A stretch of 64,000 nucleotides of DNA, from NCBI GenBank assembly GCA_023376005.1, contig CM042145.1:94568975-94632974 (forward strand), read 5' to 3'. A model generated the notes under the pieces. That model had not been told where the DNA came from and ran no database searches. It saw only the letters and a list, made by a program, of their open reading frames with translations. This DNA is from Doryteuthis pealeii. Its lineage: Eukaryota > Mollusca > Cephalopoda > Myopsida > Loliginidae. Below, piece by piece: positions 30,970-46,984 of this stretch. Positions within the stretch are counted from its first letter, which is position 1. Each line of letters starts with the position of its first letter. A program made the translations under genes and the position numbers.

Positions 30970-33900
30970 TCAAAGTCCTACTGTTTTTTTTTTATTTAGG
31001 AATAAATATTTTGCTTTGCTCTTGGACCTCTTCAAAAATGTATTTATATGTCCACGGTAACTATGGGTTACAACTCGGTAGAAATATGGGATAGAAAAAC
31101 TATGATGACATAATAGGACTAATGTACTGCTATAACATAATCGTTGGAATATAATTATATTGTTTTAAAAAAATAGTTGTTTTACAAAACAAAGAACGAC
31201 GTTAGATTTCGGATAAAAGGTAGGACCGTCCTGGCAATAGAATTTAGGTTCGCTTAAACAAAAGGCATTTGGTCTTTTTTATCAGATATATATACATAAT
31301 AATAATATATATATTATAAGTATATATTATACATATATTATATATAATCATATTTTATCAAGATATACACGAACACATGAGTGTAATAAATGAGTTAGTT
31401 ATATATATATATTTATATATAATATAAGATGGAACAGAAAGTGATAACACAGGTAAATTTCTTTAATATTAAATATATTTGATTTGTATCCACTAGGATT
31501 CAATCTTTAGGTCAATTGTCTGTAAGTATTTGGTGAATAAAATGTTTTTAGAAAGTTTTTTTTAATTTGTATCTCAGTATATATAATAGTAGATTAAATA
31601 TATAATATGTATAAATATATAGTTATATTAATGTGTGTGTGTGTGGTGTGACGTGGTGTAAGTTGTGTGTGCCCAAGCTTGCTGGTATGCTGTGTAAACA
31701 CACCCCACTGCAAATAGAGGGAGGTGGTTTGCGTTTCAAATCAGCGGTAATACCTCTGGAAATGTATGTCAATCCATTTATTCAGGGACACTTCGAGCTA
31801 TGAGGAATTTGAAGCGTTGGCATAGCACAACACATACACACACACGCCGACTCCCAGCCAACTGGCAGACACGACATTCACTACACATCACACACATCAT
31901 TATATATATATTATATATTGGTAGATATTAGGTGATTACTATTATATATAATATAATTCGATACAGTTAATAGTGGAGAAGAAGAGTAGATAAAACCGTG
32001 ATGTTGATAGAATAAAGGATGGATTTTTATTGTAGGTAGTGATCTGAGTAGTCACGTGTAACCGTTTCAGGTCTCTGGATTAGACCATACTTTTTTCAGG
32101 ATCTATGGATAATAGTTCTTAGCTTTCAATGTAATGGACATTTTCCAAAATGGTGAAGCACAAACAGAACGCAGAGATCGTCAGTGAGGGGGAGTGGGTG
32201 AGTTGGTGTGTTTGGTAAGTGGTATCTTCTTTTCTAGATAAGGGAATTTACCTCTGTTATACACTCCCTAATCTAGAGAAAAGAAAATCTTACTACCTCC
32301 CTTCAAAATGCCCGTTGCATATATATAAAGTATAATAATCTATACTATATATATTATATATATTATACTATAAGTATAATCTTGCTGATGTCAGAGAACT
32401 ATAACTAATTAGTTTTCTGCAAATAAATGCTCTTAGGCTAAAATCTTCAGATTTTAGCCCTGAAGAGCTTTTATGTCGAAATACTAATAGAGGTTTCGTC
32501 TGACTTCCACAGCTAGATTATATCTTGTTATTACTGATGGCGACTACTTAGGCTAAGTGCGAGAGTTTTTACAAGATTAGCTTCTGACTATGCGGGTCTC
32601 TATATGAATATATTATATATCTTCTACTATACATATAATATACATATAATTGTTTTTTCTTTGGCAAATAACTATACTACTTTCGTACTTTAGAATTAAA
32701 TTTTTGTTGGATACGAATCGATCTTGTGGTCTTTTTCTTTTTTTCTAAAAATTTTTTTCTTCCTGGTTGATGTTTGGTAGTATAATTTTATCAATCAACT
32801 ACTCTGCCTGGGTTTTTTCTCTTCCGCAAGGATCTACCAACATACAGAGATATCCCACGCTTGGTAATTATTTAAATCTTATATATATATATTATATATA
32901 ATAATATAGATAAATATACTTTTTCATATAATGGTTATGTTAGAAAGACAAATATCCTTATCTCGCTACCGCTTCATTCGCCTCACTAACTAGACTTTAA
33001 AAATCTTCCATATTGAACGACGTGTATTCAGCTTTGTATCTAATCTCTATGAACTATATTTTTTCAAACGATTAGAGTTTCTTTTCACCAGCTCGCTTTA
33101 GCCCAGTGGTTTCACTGGAGGCTGAGTGACAGCAACTCCCCAGAGGCTCTGGAGAGAAGCGTTCCGGATGAACTTGAAAATCAAAAGAAGTTCGAAACCT
33201 GCCACGGAGTCATCAGTGTGTTAGGATCGGCTGCAATAATTTACTCATGAAGATTATTCCTTATTGGAGACCTGACGGAAGACTTGCTGTCACTACAGTC
33301 TCCATGAACACGGACTAAAAGCGAGTGGTGAAAAACTCTAATCGTGAAGTGGATGGACAATACTATCCATAGGAGAAATATATGGGAGCTACCAATAAGC
33401 GTTGGTATGCGACAAGGAATTAAAGTTGGTTAGTGGAGGCGATTATCGAAGCGGGTCTCAATAAAGACGCATAAGGTATTTGTCTTACGTAACGTTAACG
33501 TACTATATAATATATATTATAAATTATATATAATATATATATATTCTACATATACTCTATGCGTGTCTGGTTAAGAATCCTTGCGGAGAGAAAAGAAACA
33601 CCCGGCCAGAGAGTTGATTGTAAAAATTACTACCAACATCAAACCAGGAAGAAAAAATTTTTGAAAAAAAGAGAAAAGACCAAGTATTACGTACCAACAA
33701 TAAATAATCTATTGGTATATTCGTATTATGGCAAATCAGAAAAAGACAATCACTTATTATGTATATACTATGTTATATAGAGATCTATATATAACATACC
33801 ATATAACCGCTAGGAGAGAGCTAAATTTGTAAGGCGCGATACGCGTAATTCAGTGCCGGTAGAGTAAAGTATAATTCTAACTGGAAGTCAGAGCGAAGCA

Positions 33901-35500
33901 CTAACTCATTAGACCGGTACCATCATGCGTCCGACTGAAAAGCTCTTCAGGGCTAAGAATCTGACAGATATGAATGCCGCCTGAGAGGCGTTGTATGCGA
34001 AACTAAAAGTAGGTTGTCTGACTCAAGGCAGGATGTATCTTTATATATATGTATCCTTAATGATATATTATGATGTAGTATATACTAGTATATATTATTC
34101 GTAGTATATATTAGCAACGTGGATTTTGGGAGTAGTATTTCTTCTTTCTCTAGATAGGTGAGGTGTATCAGAATGGGGTATGAGTCCGCTATCTAGAGAA
34201 AGAACCACTACCGTCAACATCCTCAACACCTTCCTCCTACATAGACGACTGCTCGTTGTTCTTCACATATTTGAAAATGTCCATCATTGAGAGCAAAAAA
34301 TATATCCAGTCCTAAAGAGGTCTAAACGAGACGAAACGTTACGAACCAGTTCTGAGACAATACACTACCACAGAAATAAAACATGCCATTTTTTCTATAA
34401 CATCCCGTTGTTTATTCACTACCTTTCTGCCAACAATACTGTGTCCGAGTTATGATATATATATATATATATATTATATACTATAATAATAATATATATG
34501 TGTGTGTGTTGTGGTGAAGTGTCGTGTTGCCAGGGGGAATGTTCCGGCGTGTGTGTATGTGATGTGCCTATATGAGCCACAACGTTAAAGTTGCTCATTT
34601 GCTCGAAGGCTAGAATAAATGATTCAAGTACAATTCCAGAGAGTAATTACCGACTTATTTGGTAATACGCAATACCAACTCTTCTATTCGGTGCGTGGGA
34701 TGCTGTTTACACACAAGCACAAGCGGGACACACGAGCATTAAGTGATCACTACTATCACATTCTTACACACAGCCATATATATATATTAATATCAATAAG
34801 TAGTTAATATATGTGTATATATATATTATTATATAGTCATATGCTGAGATACATTTGTAAGAACAAAGTAATTCTTAAAACATATTTTTTCAGCCAAAAC
34901 GTTACAGACAATGACCTATTAGCGTGTTGAATCGTCAGTGACAGCGAGAGCAATAATATAATATAATATTATAAAGTAAGATATTACCTATTTCGTGTTG
35001 TAATCGACTTTTGTTGTCATGCTTATACTATTATAATGGTATAGTATATATATATATATATATAGTGAGGTTGTGATTCTATATAGTGATGTAATCGTAT
35101 ATATGTTAGTATGAAATATGTTATACTATATATATGTATATTATATATATGATATACGATAATATAAATACTTTATATATGATAATAGCAACTGATAAAA
35201 AGACAATCTTTTGTGTTAAGCGAACTTAAAATTCTATTCCAGACGTCTACCTTTATCGAAATTCAAACGTCGTTTCGAGTTTTGTAAACAACTATTTTTT
35301 TAAACATATAATATATTTCAACGATTATGTATAGCAAGTACATTTATCCATTAGTCATCCGTAGTTATTTTTGCATAACCATTTTTTACAGGTGTAACCC
35401 ATTGGTCCGTGGGGAACATATAACATTTTTGGGGTCCAGGCAAGCAAATTATTTATTCATAAAAAAAAACAGTAGGACTTTGAAACGTTGAATGGCTATT
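30970..35500. other. Low-accuracy zone around the fold axis
   Basis: Left and right halves are recognisably reverse complements but differ by frequent insertions, deletions and substitutions. Within it I can discern a second hammerhead-pair relative (31,980-32,330 and 34,130-34,440) and the repeat at 32,700-32,870. No gene can be called, and any open frame here is unreliable. Confidence 0.7.
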
Positions 35501-38500
35501 GACACAAAGTCCAATTTCTCAAGCGGTTTTAACAGGTTAAAATCAGAGTTTTGTTTGTCCTAAACTGTTTACCTGACCAGGATTCCAACTCTGCCCTATT
35601 ATTCCCCAACTCTTCCACACGAACAAGGTCATTTTGAAGCGGAATTTGACAGGTTTTAATTATAGAGTTTTCCTTCTCCTTGGCTGGTTGCCTAACCAGA
35701 TTCCAACCACCAAATACCATTTATGATTTTACATTTGTGCTTTTAATCATGGTTCGATTTGGACTGTTCTATTTTTATACCCGAGGGTGTTGCAAGATGA
35801 TATATATATATATTATGTATTTTTTTTTATTTTTATGTTTTTAAAATCTTTATTTTTTAATTTTTTTACTTTATATATACTAACTATTATATGCACCCTC
35901 CGGGTGCACGTATTTAATGTTTTCATGCAATAAAAATTATTTTATAATTAATAGAAAACTAATGAAACTAAAAAAAAATGCAGATAAAAACTATTTGAAA
36001 CATTAGGGGGCTATAATAAAAAACAGAACAAGTGAAACTCACTCTGCAATCACTCCTACCCTTTCATCATTGCTTAAATTTTTCATATTCTAACTATTTA
36101 GTTAATAATAGGAAGTATAAGAATAAAATTACAGTATAATTCTTCTCGTTAATAAATTTCTTTTATGAATTTATTGAAGAGATCTTTGCACATATTCATT
36201 AAGGATAAAAACTAAACAATTTAGAAATCAATTAATACCAAGCCCATATTTATATCAAATATAATGTTTTTAAAATCAATATGCAATTAGCCTTCTCGTT
36301 TCACGATTCTGTAAACCGCTATTTTTTTGCTATATAAATATACATTTACTGCTATGTTTTATTCGTTTGTGAGATTATGGTCAGAACCGTATGATTGTAA
36401 TGTAAAACAAATTTTTTTAATTAACTAACTTGAGTTTTAAAAAGAAATTAATTCATGAAATAGTTATGTAATAACACTATGGGCAATTGTGATTTGTGTA
36501 GTTTATATATGTTTTCGGTTATCAGACAGAATACCACACAATCTCCATTATAATATATATATATATATATGTTAATATATTAATTATATTATTATATATT
36601 TTATAATTATACGTGTTGTCTTAGTTTTGGGTTGGCTGGTATTTTACGGCTTCCAACTCATGTTGGTTACTTTATGCCGAAAACAGTCAAGCCCTAGCAT
36701 CTATATGAATGTTCCCAACCCTGTTTGCTCTTAATAGGCAAGCCCCATCGGCTCTTATTATCAAATGTGTTGCTAAGAAGGCAGTTGGCTTAATGATTCT
36801 GGGTATTGACGTTTTAATCCCTCTGATGGTGAAGTTCCAATTCTGGAGCTCTGGAGAATGTGAAGTACCGTTTTCATCACCATTACTTCCCAGGTCCAAA
36901 CTATATCCGGAGTGGAAGTACCTGTTATATTCCCGTCTATGGGTTAAAATAGAAATTGAGTTAAAATGTTTTTAAAAAAATGAGTTCTCATCAAGGATGA
37001 ATCAAACAAAACATATTGGCATAAAAATAACCAATACGGGTTGACGTGCCGTAGAATCTAACCACCAACTAACCTGGCTCGGAAGAAGGTAGTACAAGGT
37101 GAAATAGACCTGTTTAAAATATTTGTGTTTGATAGGAATATTGGTACCAATATGATTGTAAATTGTTTTAATATTAAGTATAGTTTACTTGAAGCACTAA
37201 AATTATTTACTAAAGTTATTATTACTATTATTTACTTGCTATTATTTACTTACTGTCGGCTGGGGCGTTATAATGCACCGACTGCACCTCTGCAGAGGGG
37301 TAAGACTCCCCCATGGGGCCACCTGTTGGTCGTGGACGGCGACCCGTGTGCTTAAGGATAGAACCCAGGTGGATGAGCAGTTCATAGACATGCAATATAC
37401 TCCACTTTGGCCCTATCTTGGCCTAGACGGGCGTCGGAGAGGCCCCTCCAATCAATCGACTGGTCACGTCAAGCCCTAGCACTATATGATTTTCCACTCC
37501 CTGTTGCCTTATGGCAAGCCCCAACGCCCTTTTTATCATATGGGTGCTAGAAAGGCGGTAAGTTGCGGTTCTAACATGTCCTCTGGGAATGACGTTAAAC
37601 TCTATCTGACGGTGAAGGTTCCAGTTTTGGAGGTTTGGGGAATGTGAGCACCCCTTCATCACTATTGCTCCTGGTCCACTCATCTGACCCGGAGTGGTAG
37701 TATCTGTTAGGGTTCCCATCTATTGGGTTAAATAGAAAATGTATTTATAAAAAAATTGTATTATCCATTAGGAATTGATTTATTTCAAAACTTTATCGGC
37801 ATTAAATGACCCACTGAGGTTGATATGTCGTAAAACAAACAAACCAAACCAATCTCTCTGTTGACGAAATTTTATTATTCTGAATATAAAGGCTAATAAT
37901 ATTTCCAAATTTAACCAACTTGTTAATAAGAGTAGAAGTTGACCGAATAACGGAAATCCTGAAGAGGGTCTGAAGGAAATGGGGATTCTCCTAGCATGAC
38001 AGCGTTCGGTGGTGAAGGCAGGAGACAACAGAGGTGGGAATAATGTACTCGCAGGTTGCTATGGAAATATGCAGTCTCCATGACAGCTAAATCACCCAAT
38101 TACTTTTGCGCCAGTTTTAGCGAATGGGGATGTGATAATTAAATAGGATTAATGAGGTAAGGTGCAAATTAGCATAGAGCGTTTTCTAGCAGGAAATTGA
38201 AGACTCGCCGTGTCAGTTTCGAATTGCAACCATGACTAAGAGTATTACGCAGCGCCTTATGAGGAAGATTGAAAACCACACGTGTTCGTATAAAAATAGG
38301 TACACGTTAATTAAACAATAGTGCAGTCAGGTGCTCGAATTATAATTCAAACGTGGACGAGTTGATTGCAATTTTAGTAGTAGGAAATACCAGTGTCTTT
38401 TAGCTTGGTATGGCAACTGGTCCTAAAATAGAGGTTTGTTTGTTTTGTTTTGTTTGGTTTTGTTTTACGGCATATCAACCTCAGTGGGTCTTTAAATGCC

Positions 38501-40499
38501 GACAAAGTTGTGAAATAAATTCATTCTTAATTCAATATATACAATTTTGTTTATTAACTCAAATTCGGAGTTTAACTTCATTCTCAGGACATGTAGACCC
38601 CCAGCCACTGCCTTCTAGCACCCATAAGATAAAAAAGGTTGGGGCTTGCCATAAGGGCAATAGGGTAGGGGCATATCATATAGGTGCTAGGCTTGACGTA
38701 ACAGTCCGATTGACCGGATGGGGCCTCTCAGACAACCCGTCTAGCCTAAGTAAGGGTCTAAGTGGAGTGTTGCAGGTCATGGACTGCTCATCCACCAAGA
38801 CCCCGTCCTTAAGCATCACGGGTCACCAACTCATCAAAGCCACAGTGGCCCGCATTGGGGGAATCTTACCCCTGCAGAGGTGGCAGTCGGTGCATTCTAA
38901 CGCCCCAGTCGACAGGGCGGGGTCTAAAATGAGGAAAACTCTGAATTTGCACTATTTTACAAATAGAAATGCATTGGACAATGATTTTTGCAATAAAAAC
39001 GTATTGGACGGTGATTTTACTATATAAAATGCATTGCAAACGATTTTTGCTATAAAATAGTGCATAGGAAAATAATTTCTGATTATAAAAATGCATTTGT
39101 CTTAATTTTTACAATAACATGCATTAGAAATCAATATTTAGGAAAGAGAAAAGATTAATTGTGGTTGTGGCGTGTCAACCCATGTTAGGTTATGCTAAAT
39201 GCCGAATGTCGGTGTTTTTTTTTCTAAGCAATTATACGGTTTCAAGTAACTAATGATAATCATTTGTAAACATTTATAACAACAGGTAACTATAATATAA
39301 ACGTAATAAAATAAACCTGCTCACAGTTTTATGGTTTCGGATATTCCTAACACTGAAATTGCATTACCCACCACTCTACTTCGCTTACTCTCACTACTTA
39401 GTCAACTGTAAAGGGTTTGATGATCATTTCGGTCACAAGCCAAGTCTTCCAAACGGTCCCCGGGTCATCATCCTGTCAATCAGCAGTAGGGACACCTTAA
39501 CGGTTAGTATATTCTTAAACTTACTCTACACTAAGTAAAAGTAGAAAGTTAGCGCAGAGTGACCTACTGTTCATATCAACCGGACCGCGGGGGTGCTATC
39601 CCTTTTTCAATACCGCTAGACAATCGAGATTATTTTTTGCGTCTGAGGTGGAGATCCAAACCTACCATCATTCTCCCACTATTGAAGTCAGTTAGCCTAC
39701 TTGTTGGTTTGAATAACAGCAGCTAAGTACCACTCAAGCAGTGTCCAAGACAGCTGGTATAAATAGGACTCAAGAATGATCCATCCATGAACGGGATGAC
39801 TTGGTGATTCCATTCCTGGAGTTCTGATTGGCTGCTTGACTGCTTGATTTGAATTACATTGTGGAGTCTTATATATGGCTCTGTCATTTTGCAGTGGACC
39901 TTGTGGCTTTCGGGTTTGCTATTGAGTTACACTTGTTTTGCTGCCTTGTCTTCCCAGTTCGACGTAATTTGGACTTTATTATTCTTCACCCACCATACCG
40001 CGAATATCAGAGCTGTGAATACTTCTTGTGCTGTGTCGGCGAGGGGTTGGTTCGAACGCGAGAACTCATGTATAGATAGCACTAGTGTATGATCTAACAA
40101 AGATCGTTTAGGAAAAAAACGACTGTTCTAGAGGAAATTTTCACGAATTACGTTTACTAGCTGATAATTGTGACACCACTTAACTGTGTGTCAGGCCTGT
40201 CACCTGTTTCGCCAGGGGCAACTTATTTAAAGACAGACAGAAAAAGCAAACTTAATCAATTTGATGTGCAAGAACCAATCTTTCTAAAGATTGAACTGAA
40301 ATTTATTGAGTTAGTCAAACGTATTTTATAAGAAGTAACTAAAAATTTAAAAATTATGAAAGAAAACGAGTCAAAATAAGCAGGGTCCCTGGTGGTAATA
40401 ACGTGCGCATGTAGTAAGTAGATTTTTTTAAACATAGTCTCCAAGATCCCAAGATTCCTGTCATAGAACATAATGAGACGTTGACTTGTGATAAAAGAT

Positions 40500-41560
40500 A
40501 TATAAATTATCAGCACAATAATATATATTATTTATATTATATAGTATTAAGCTCATATATGTGTGTGTGTGTGCTGTGTGTGTGGTGTGTAAGAACAGGA
40601 AGTGATAATCGAAGGTATGTAGTCACTATTTAAGAACAATTGTAAAAAATCACAGGGTCACCTTTAATAATGTGGTTGAATGTGGTGAGTGTTTATGGCC
40701 GATGCGATTCTGCCTAGATGGTTTCGATACTATTTAAAATTAATCATTACTTCAGCAGCATAAATAGAAGGAAATTTTCATCAACAGAATGACGAGAAAA
40801 GCGGAGTGGGTAATCCTTTGGTCATTACATGGTCCGTGTTTAAAGAAGATTTTTGACGTTAGTGAAGAAAAGGAGCAGTTTTGAAATATGACATCAATAT
40901 TCATTTATCGTCGAGAGTATGGGACGCTGTGAGTGTGTGTATCGAAAGGAAACATTGTAGGGACAATTTTTTAGGTATGGGTTTGTGTATGGGTGTGTAG
41001 TAAATTTTGTATTCGTGTGTAGTGAAAAGCGACAAGCGGAATATTATATAGTAATATATAGATATAAAGTAATAAATAGTAGTAAATGATATATTCAATA
41101 TCTAGTTAATTATTATTTATTCCTTGCAATTCTACTAATATTTCTATCAATTATGAATCTCCAATCCACATCTATCTCTTGCCATTCGTTTATGATCTAT
41201 TCTATCTATTATTGCTTATAATTATATTAGTTCATACATTAGACATATATTTATTACCTAGTATGGTAACATCTTTCTTCATTCTAATATCTATCTATCT
41301 ACCTACACCTATATCAACCAGTACAGAATTCACGATTTATATTCATTTACTCATCGGTTTTATACGTCATCATAAATATCGAACAATCTGTGTAGTACTA
41401 TCTTTTATCACTAGTATGGTGAAATATGAGAGATCACCTAACCTTGGACAGGATCGGCCAAAAGAGTCAAGCAATCGATATTCAAGACCGGATCACCAAA
41501 ACTTTCCGAGATAACGGAGAAGGTTAGATGAGCTATATGGAATGATATATTAATATCTAT
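40500..41560. other. Low-accuracy zone in the forward copy of arm B
   Basis: The mirrored sequence at about 25,270-26,100 is clean and shows the Penelope 3' end and GATA repeats. Here the same features are scrambled by many errors and the segment is about 230 bases longer. The 111-codon frame at 41,179-41,514 lies inside it and is not credible. Confidence 0.65.
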
Positions 41561-41736
41561 CTATCTATCTATCACCTCCATTATCTATCTATCTATCTAA
41601 TCTATCTATCTATCTATCTACCATTGTAGTAAGCATGATCGGCAAAGGTATGAATCTCGTCATCCCTTACTGCGTGGGTTAAATAGTACCATTACTGTTC
41701 TTCAAAAAAACTTTGGCTTTGCATTAAATAACCCGT

Positions 41737-41775
<39 letters not shown>

Positions 41776-41778
41776 AAA

Positions 41779-41822
<44 letters not shown>

Positions 41823-43346
41823 GAAAAATGTAAACTTTGTCATTAAATTGAAATATACATAATTTCACGCAATAAATCATTAATACCTTGAGACGTAATG
41901 AGAAAAACATTGGAAAATCACATCCACTGTTCGCTAGAAGTTCACTATCATCAGAGTGCAACTGATTTTATTAGATAAAAAAAGAGATTTACGTAAAGGG
42001 GAGATAACCTTAATAATCTATGTAAGGCTCTCTGAACGTTAAATTTTATTATTTATTTATATTAGTATATCGGTTCAATGTTATTTCTTTTATGTATATA
42101 TTCATAATCATCTCCTTTGAAAATTATCCTTATAAACAGTGATATCTTGATTTACGAGTGCCCATTGTACTAGTTTTCCGAGTTTTATGCTGTTCCTCGG
42201 TCGATATTTAGCTTTGTGTTGAAGAGTTAAAATTTGAGGTACGAGCGAAATTTAGACACGTTTATGTTAATAAAGTCATTAATAGTATTGTGAGTTTCCA
42301 AATTTATTATACCAATAGAGCTCAATGCCTGACAAATTATCAATTATATACAGAACCATATTTGGAAATTTAATTTAGAAAAACATAACAATTCAGTCAT
42401 TTGGTTATTAATAATAATTATTTCAACTAGATCCCTTCTAAGAAAGGTCTAGCATCCTCAGATAGCCAAATTCCCTAAAAGATTATAAAGATGCTAGAAC
42501 CTTTTTTTTAAAGAGGAATTTAGTTCAAATAGATATAATAGCCAATATATACTGGATTTAGTTCTTTGCCATTTAAAATTTTACACATACACTCAACGCA
42601 CGCACGCACACACGCACACTACCATCACACACACAACCAAACACACCACGCATATCTGTTGTATATTGATGGTACCGTCGTTTTTAGAACGTTAGTGAAG
42701 GAACTGATTTGGAATCCAGGTGTTGTTGAATTAAAATCTGAGGCGTTAGGTGATTATCTATATAATATATATATATATATATATATGAAATTAAACATTT
42801 TGAAAAAACAATGATGTTTGTGTATGTGAGTACGACAGTATGTTTTCGACAAATCGATAAGTTGGTCTTCATCACAAGAGCGACATAGATGGGAAGAAAG
42901 ATATCCGTTAAAAAGACTGTTTACAAAAAGAACGCTGAATTCAACCGCTGAACATTTTTGAAAAAATGCATGTTCTGTTTAAAAAAATAAAATAAATTTT
43001 ATTTTTAATTTTTAAAAATCAGAAGCATTATAGATTATAATAAAACTCAAAGAGAATTTATTGTAAAAATATATAAAAAATGTAAAGTGGGTATCAAAAA
43101 GTATAGTATATATTTCAGCTGTATAAAATATACAAGTCCACATTTTGAACTCTTAACATCTTTCTTCAAATTACGTATGTGTTTAAATGGAAATTAGAAG
43201 GCAATGACAATTCAATGGAATAGGTGTAGAAAATGATTTTATTTACCTGTTTCGTAAATATTTTCAGGATAAATCCCATCTTCAGAGGTTTTAGACGTAC
43301 TTGTGTTTTTTTTTCAGTACTTATCTTATACTTATTATATATATAC

Positions 43347-43391
<45 letters not shown>

Positions 43392-43787
43392 ACATGATCT
43401 AGAATTTAAAATTTGTTATTGTTGTTGTCATAAATGAACAAGATTTTCCTGCTGTATATATATATATTTTTTGAGATTCCGTATTTGTAAAACCCGTCTT
43501 ATTCTTTAGACTCATTCTTTGAGTTTCTGGTCGAAATAAAAATATAACGGGATGAAGGTTTTGTTAAGTTTTTCTTTCTTTGAAAGTTAAATATTGCTTG
43601 TATATTATTTAATATTTTGATTGTATATACATTGAGCCTCTTTTTAGGGATTTATAAAAATCCTTGTATGACTTTATATGTTTGCACCTACAAGAGCATA
43701 CTCTATGGTTCTACAGTGAGATTTCGATGATCCCAAATAGAATTATCCCTTCCTTACCAGTCATTTGGATTGCATTATATATATATG

Positions 43788-43820
<33 letters not shown>

Positions 43821-46631
43821 TATAATATTAATTTATATATATATATAATTTGAAAATGGAAGTGAATCCGACGGTATGTTGAAATGAAAATAAAGGAAGA
43901 GAATGATGAATGGATAAAATAGGATTTTATTTATTTTATCGACGATGTTTCGTCAGGAGTTTTATCTATGTATACATGTATTCTATCTATTATATTTTAA
44001 ATATAAATAAAATAACAATAACATAATAGAAAATGTTTAGTATACAAAGAAATATTTTAGAGAGAGAGAGACAGACAGACAGACAGAGAGACAGAGAGAG
44101 GAGAGACAGAGGGAGAAACAGACAGACAGACAGAGGGAGACAGACAGTCAGACAAACAAGCTGTGAACTTTAGTTTTATACAGAAATATATATAATAAGT
44201 AGTTGATTGGTCAATAAACGACAAATGAGATTATGAGGTAAATAAATTTGATAGAATCTCAAATAAAGCAATCTTTTCTCTTTCAAACTTTCACTAAATT
44301 TAATCTAATTCCCCAGCAGTGGCATCTTGATGAAATTTCTTGGAATGTCGAACGATAACGGTCTGTTTTTATTGGTTGCTAATTCCAGATAACTATAAAA
44401 ACTATCGACTGTTATCTGTTAATTGCATTACTGTAGTTTCCATCAGACAACTGCAAGTTGTTCAGCAGGTATGCCATGCAATTAGACTCAGCTGGGAGTA
44501 AGGTTTAGAACGTTAACCTTTAGTATAGACCAGAGGTTCTTAGCCTGTATCCTAAGGGTCCTTAAAAAATCTTTTGACGGAGCAAAATAGTTCGTTGTGG
44601 ATCCACGATAGCATTTTAGTGGTCAATAGTCTAGGTCGATTTTAAAACTGTAATATTTTTAACTGAATTATTCTTATACCTCCTGCCATCTTACAGAGAA
44701 ATTGTTCTGGGCAGACAGAGGAGGATCTGTGATCTTCTCACTTTGCAGAGCACAAAATAGAGGAAAAATTGATTGTATATACGCAGTAAAGTAGGTCGAT
44801 TTTGGAACTGTAACGTCTCCAATGTGACAAAAGCTGCAGATTTACATAAAAAATTACCACACAAAATATTTTTCTTCAAAACATTGCCTTTGTTTGAGGA
44901 AATAGATTTCAATCTTTTAAAATGTTATCATTGTTATAGCTTACTTCTTAGGTAAAAAGCAGCATATTTGGGGTATCAGTAGTGATAGGGGCATATTTTT
45001 AATTTGAATTATAGTAATGATATTTTATTCATTTCTTTAAAATGACAAGCTTTTCTGTTTTAGATAGTGAAATTGCCAAATTTTCTAACCAATTTCTAGG
45101 CCAAATGTTACAAAAACGAGGATGTTTGGTGTATTCTGGTAGACGATCTTTGATGCTATTTCCTCAAACAATGTTTCAAGTACGAGATATAGGTTTTGGT
45201 CTCAGTACTCATTATACCAACACACAACTTACGGTGTTTTAAAGAATTTGATATTTTTAAAAAGTGAAAAGTCGACCAAGCCTAGTGGCCAATAAATGTA
45301 TTTTACTTTAATTGGTTGGTTGGTTGGTTGGCCTTTACAGCAATATCAACCCTTGGTTTATTTCATACCAAAGACTTTTATGTTTTATTCATTCTTGTTG
45401 GGTATTAGATTTTTTTAACTCAATTTTTTTAACGTCAATCACCTAACGCCTCATATTTTTTAAAATCTATTCAACCCTTAAATTAGACCATAACAGCTAC
45501 TACTACTCCGGGTTAGAGTGGTCAAAGGAGTGATAGCAATGAAGGGGTATTTCACACTCCCCAGAGCTCCCGAATTGGAACCTCACCACCGGATGCAGTA
45601 ATTCAATAGATAAGATGAATCTTGCCTAAGGAGTTGGCACTAGGAAGCATGTTTACAGTTACACCTCTTTTTTTTTCAAGGAAATCAGTAGGGATTGATA
45701 CTTTCATGTTTCAGAAGATATTTATTTACCCAACGATGTGACCCTAAAACATTGTAACATTCCGCGTCAATGGCAACAAACGAGTTTCATAATTGTAGCC
45801 CTGCTATCGAGTGTAATTTAGTGTCGTAACCAGAATATTACTAAGAAACGTGAATGTTGGATTATTTTTTGTATATAAGGTGCACTGTAATCCACCACTT
45901 AAACTTATAGACTCTGCGTGGGCGCATGGATTAAAGCCATCCAATCAACAACTCAAATGAGTAGTTAGTTAAATATTTAATCACCGATCTTGAAAGCCGT
46001 TCAGTTGCACGTATTCCCCATTGACGAACAGACCTAACATCAAGGACTTTGCTCAACCAAAAGATTCTACCCAACACTAAGGGACACCGAAGAACCAAAT
46101 GATTAAATATATATATATATATTATATATATATTATATATATATATACACGGAGGAATTATCTGAAATTTCAGAATAACATATCTTTATTATTGTCACCC
46201 TGCATCCTATGCATGCATACTTATAATTGGCACTGTTGTGGTTACAAGATCGAAGTTTGAGCCTGATCGTATCATTTTCCTTGCTATATTTACAGTATAT
46301 TTACAGCACTGCAAGTCGGAGGTAGTGTCAAGGGTTGAAATTCATAAGATGCATTTAGCACAATAAAGAGACAGTGGACTACTGCGTAGAAGTGTATATA
46401 AGTTGATAGAGAAAATAAAAAGTGGTCGGGTAAAGATGACAGGAAGCTCGTCAACCTACACCCCTGAGGAGAAGATTCAGCAAGCTCGAGAGATGGTATT
46501 GTCGAACCGGTGACTTATGGTAGATAAGGTACCTTGTTCTCTGTATATTAACCATGTTTTTGGCTACTAAATCATACACAATCGTCTTGGTTTCAATAAA
46601 ACAATAGTGTGGGTTATTTTTTTAATTTCCC

Positions 46632-46698
<67 letters not shown>

Positions 46699-46927
46699 GT
46701 ATAAGATGTGGCCAAAAAGAATCGAGATTTTGTACATTTTGACACACCTTGTATTCTGAAAAAATCAACGTTCTATTTATTGTTCATTTCTATTCTGGTA
46801 AAAACAGCTTCACCCTCGGCACTTTTATGACATACCTTGTTTTCTGAAAAAAAATAACGTTCTATTCTTTGTTCCTTTTGATTCTGGTAAATACAGCTGC
46901 AATCTCGATACTTTTATGACACACCTT

Positions 46928-46984
<57 letters not shown>

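Larger units (their letters stand above)
15107..33209 (-). repeat. Arm B, reverse copy
   Basis: This is the reverse complement of 33,210-51,713. From 15 to about 25 kb the mirrored-coordinate sum stays near 66,820 (for example the small open frames at 21,582-21,782 and 45,042-45,242). It then drops to about 66,590 by 26.9 kb and 66,418 at the axis, so the forward copy has gained about 400 bases in the inner part. The axis is near 33,209, placed by matching GTGACAGCAA on the left with its reverse complement on the right. Confidence 0.93.

Noticed and set aside
38410..39027. 205-codon open frame
   Set aside because: It covers a family 1 repeat and the 30-base minisatellite, has no domain, and the mirrored sequence has stops in the same reading.
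41179..41514. 111-codon open frame
   Set aside because: It lies in the low-accuracy stretch of the forward arm B copy, and the mirrored clean sequence (about 25,300-25,640) does not hold it.
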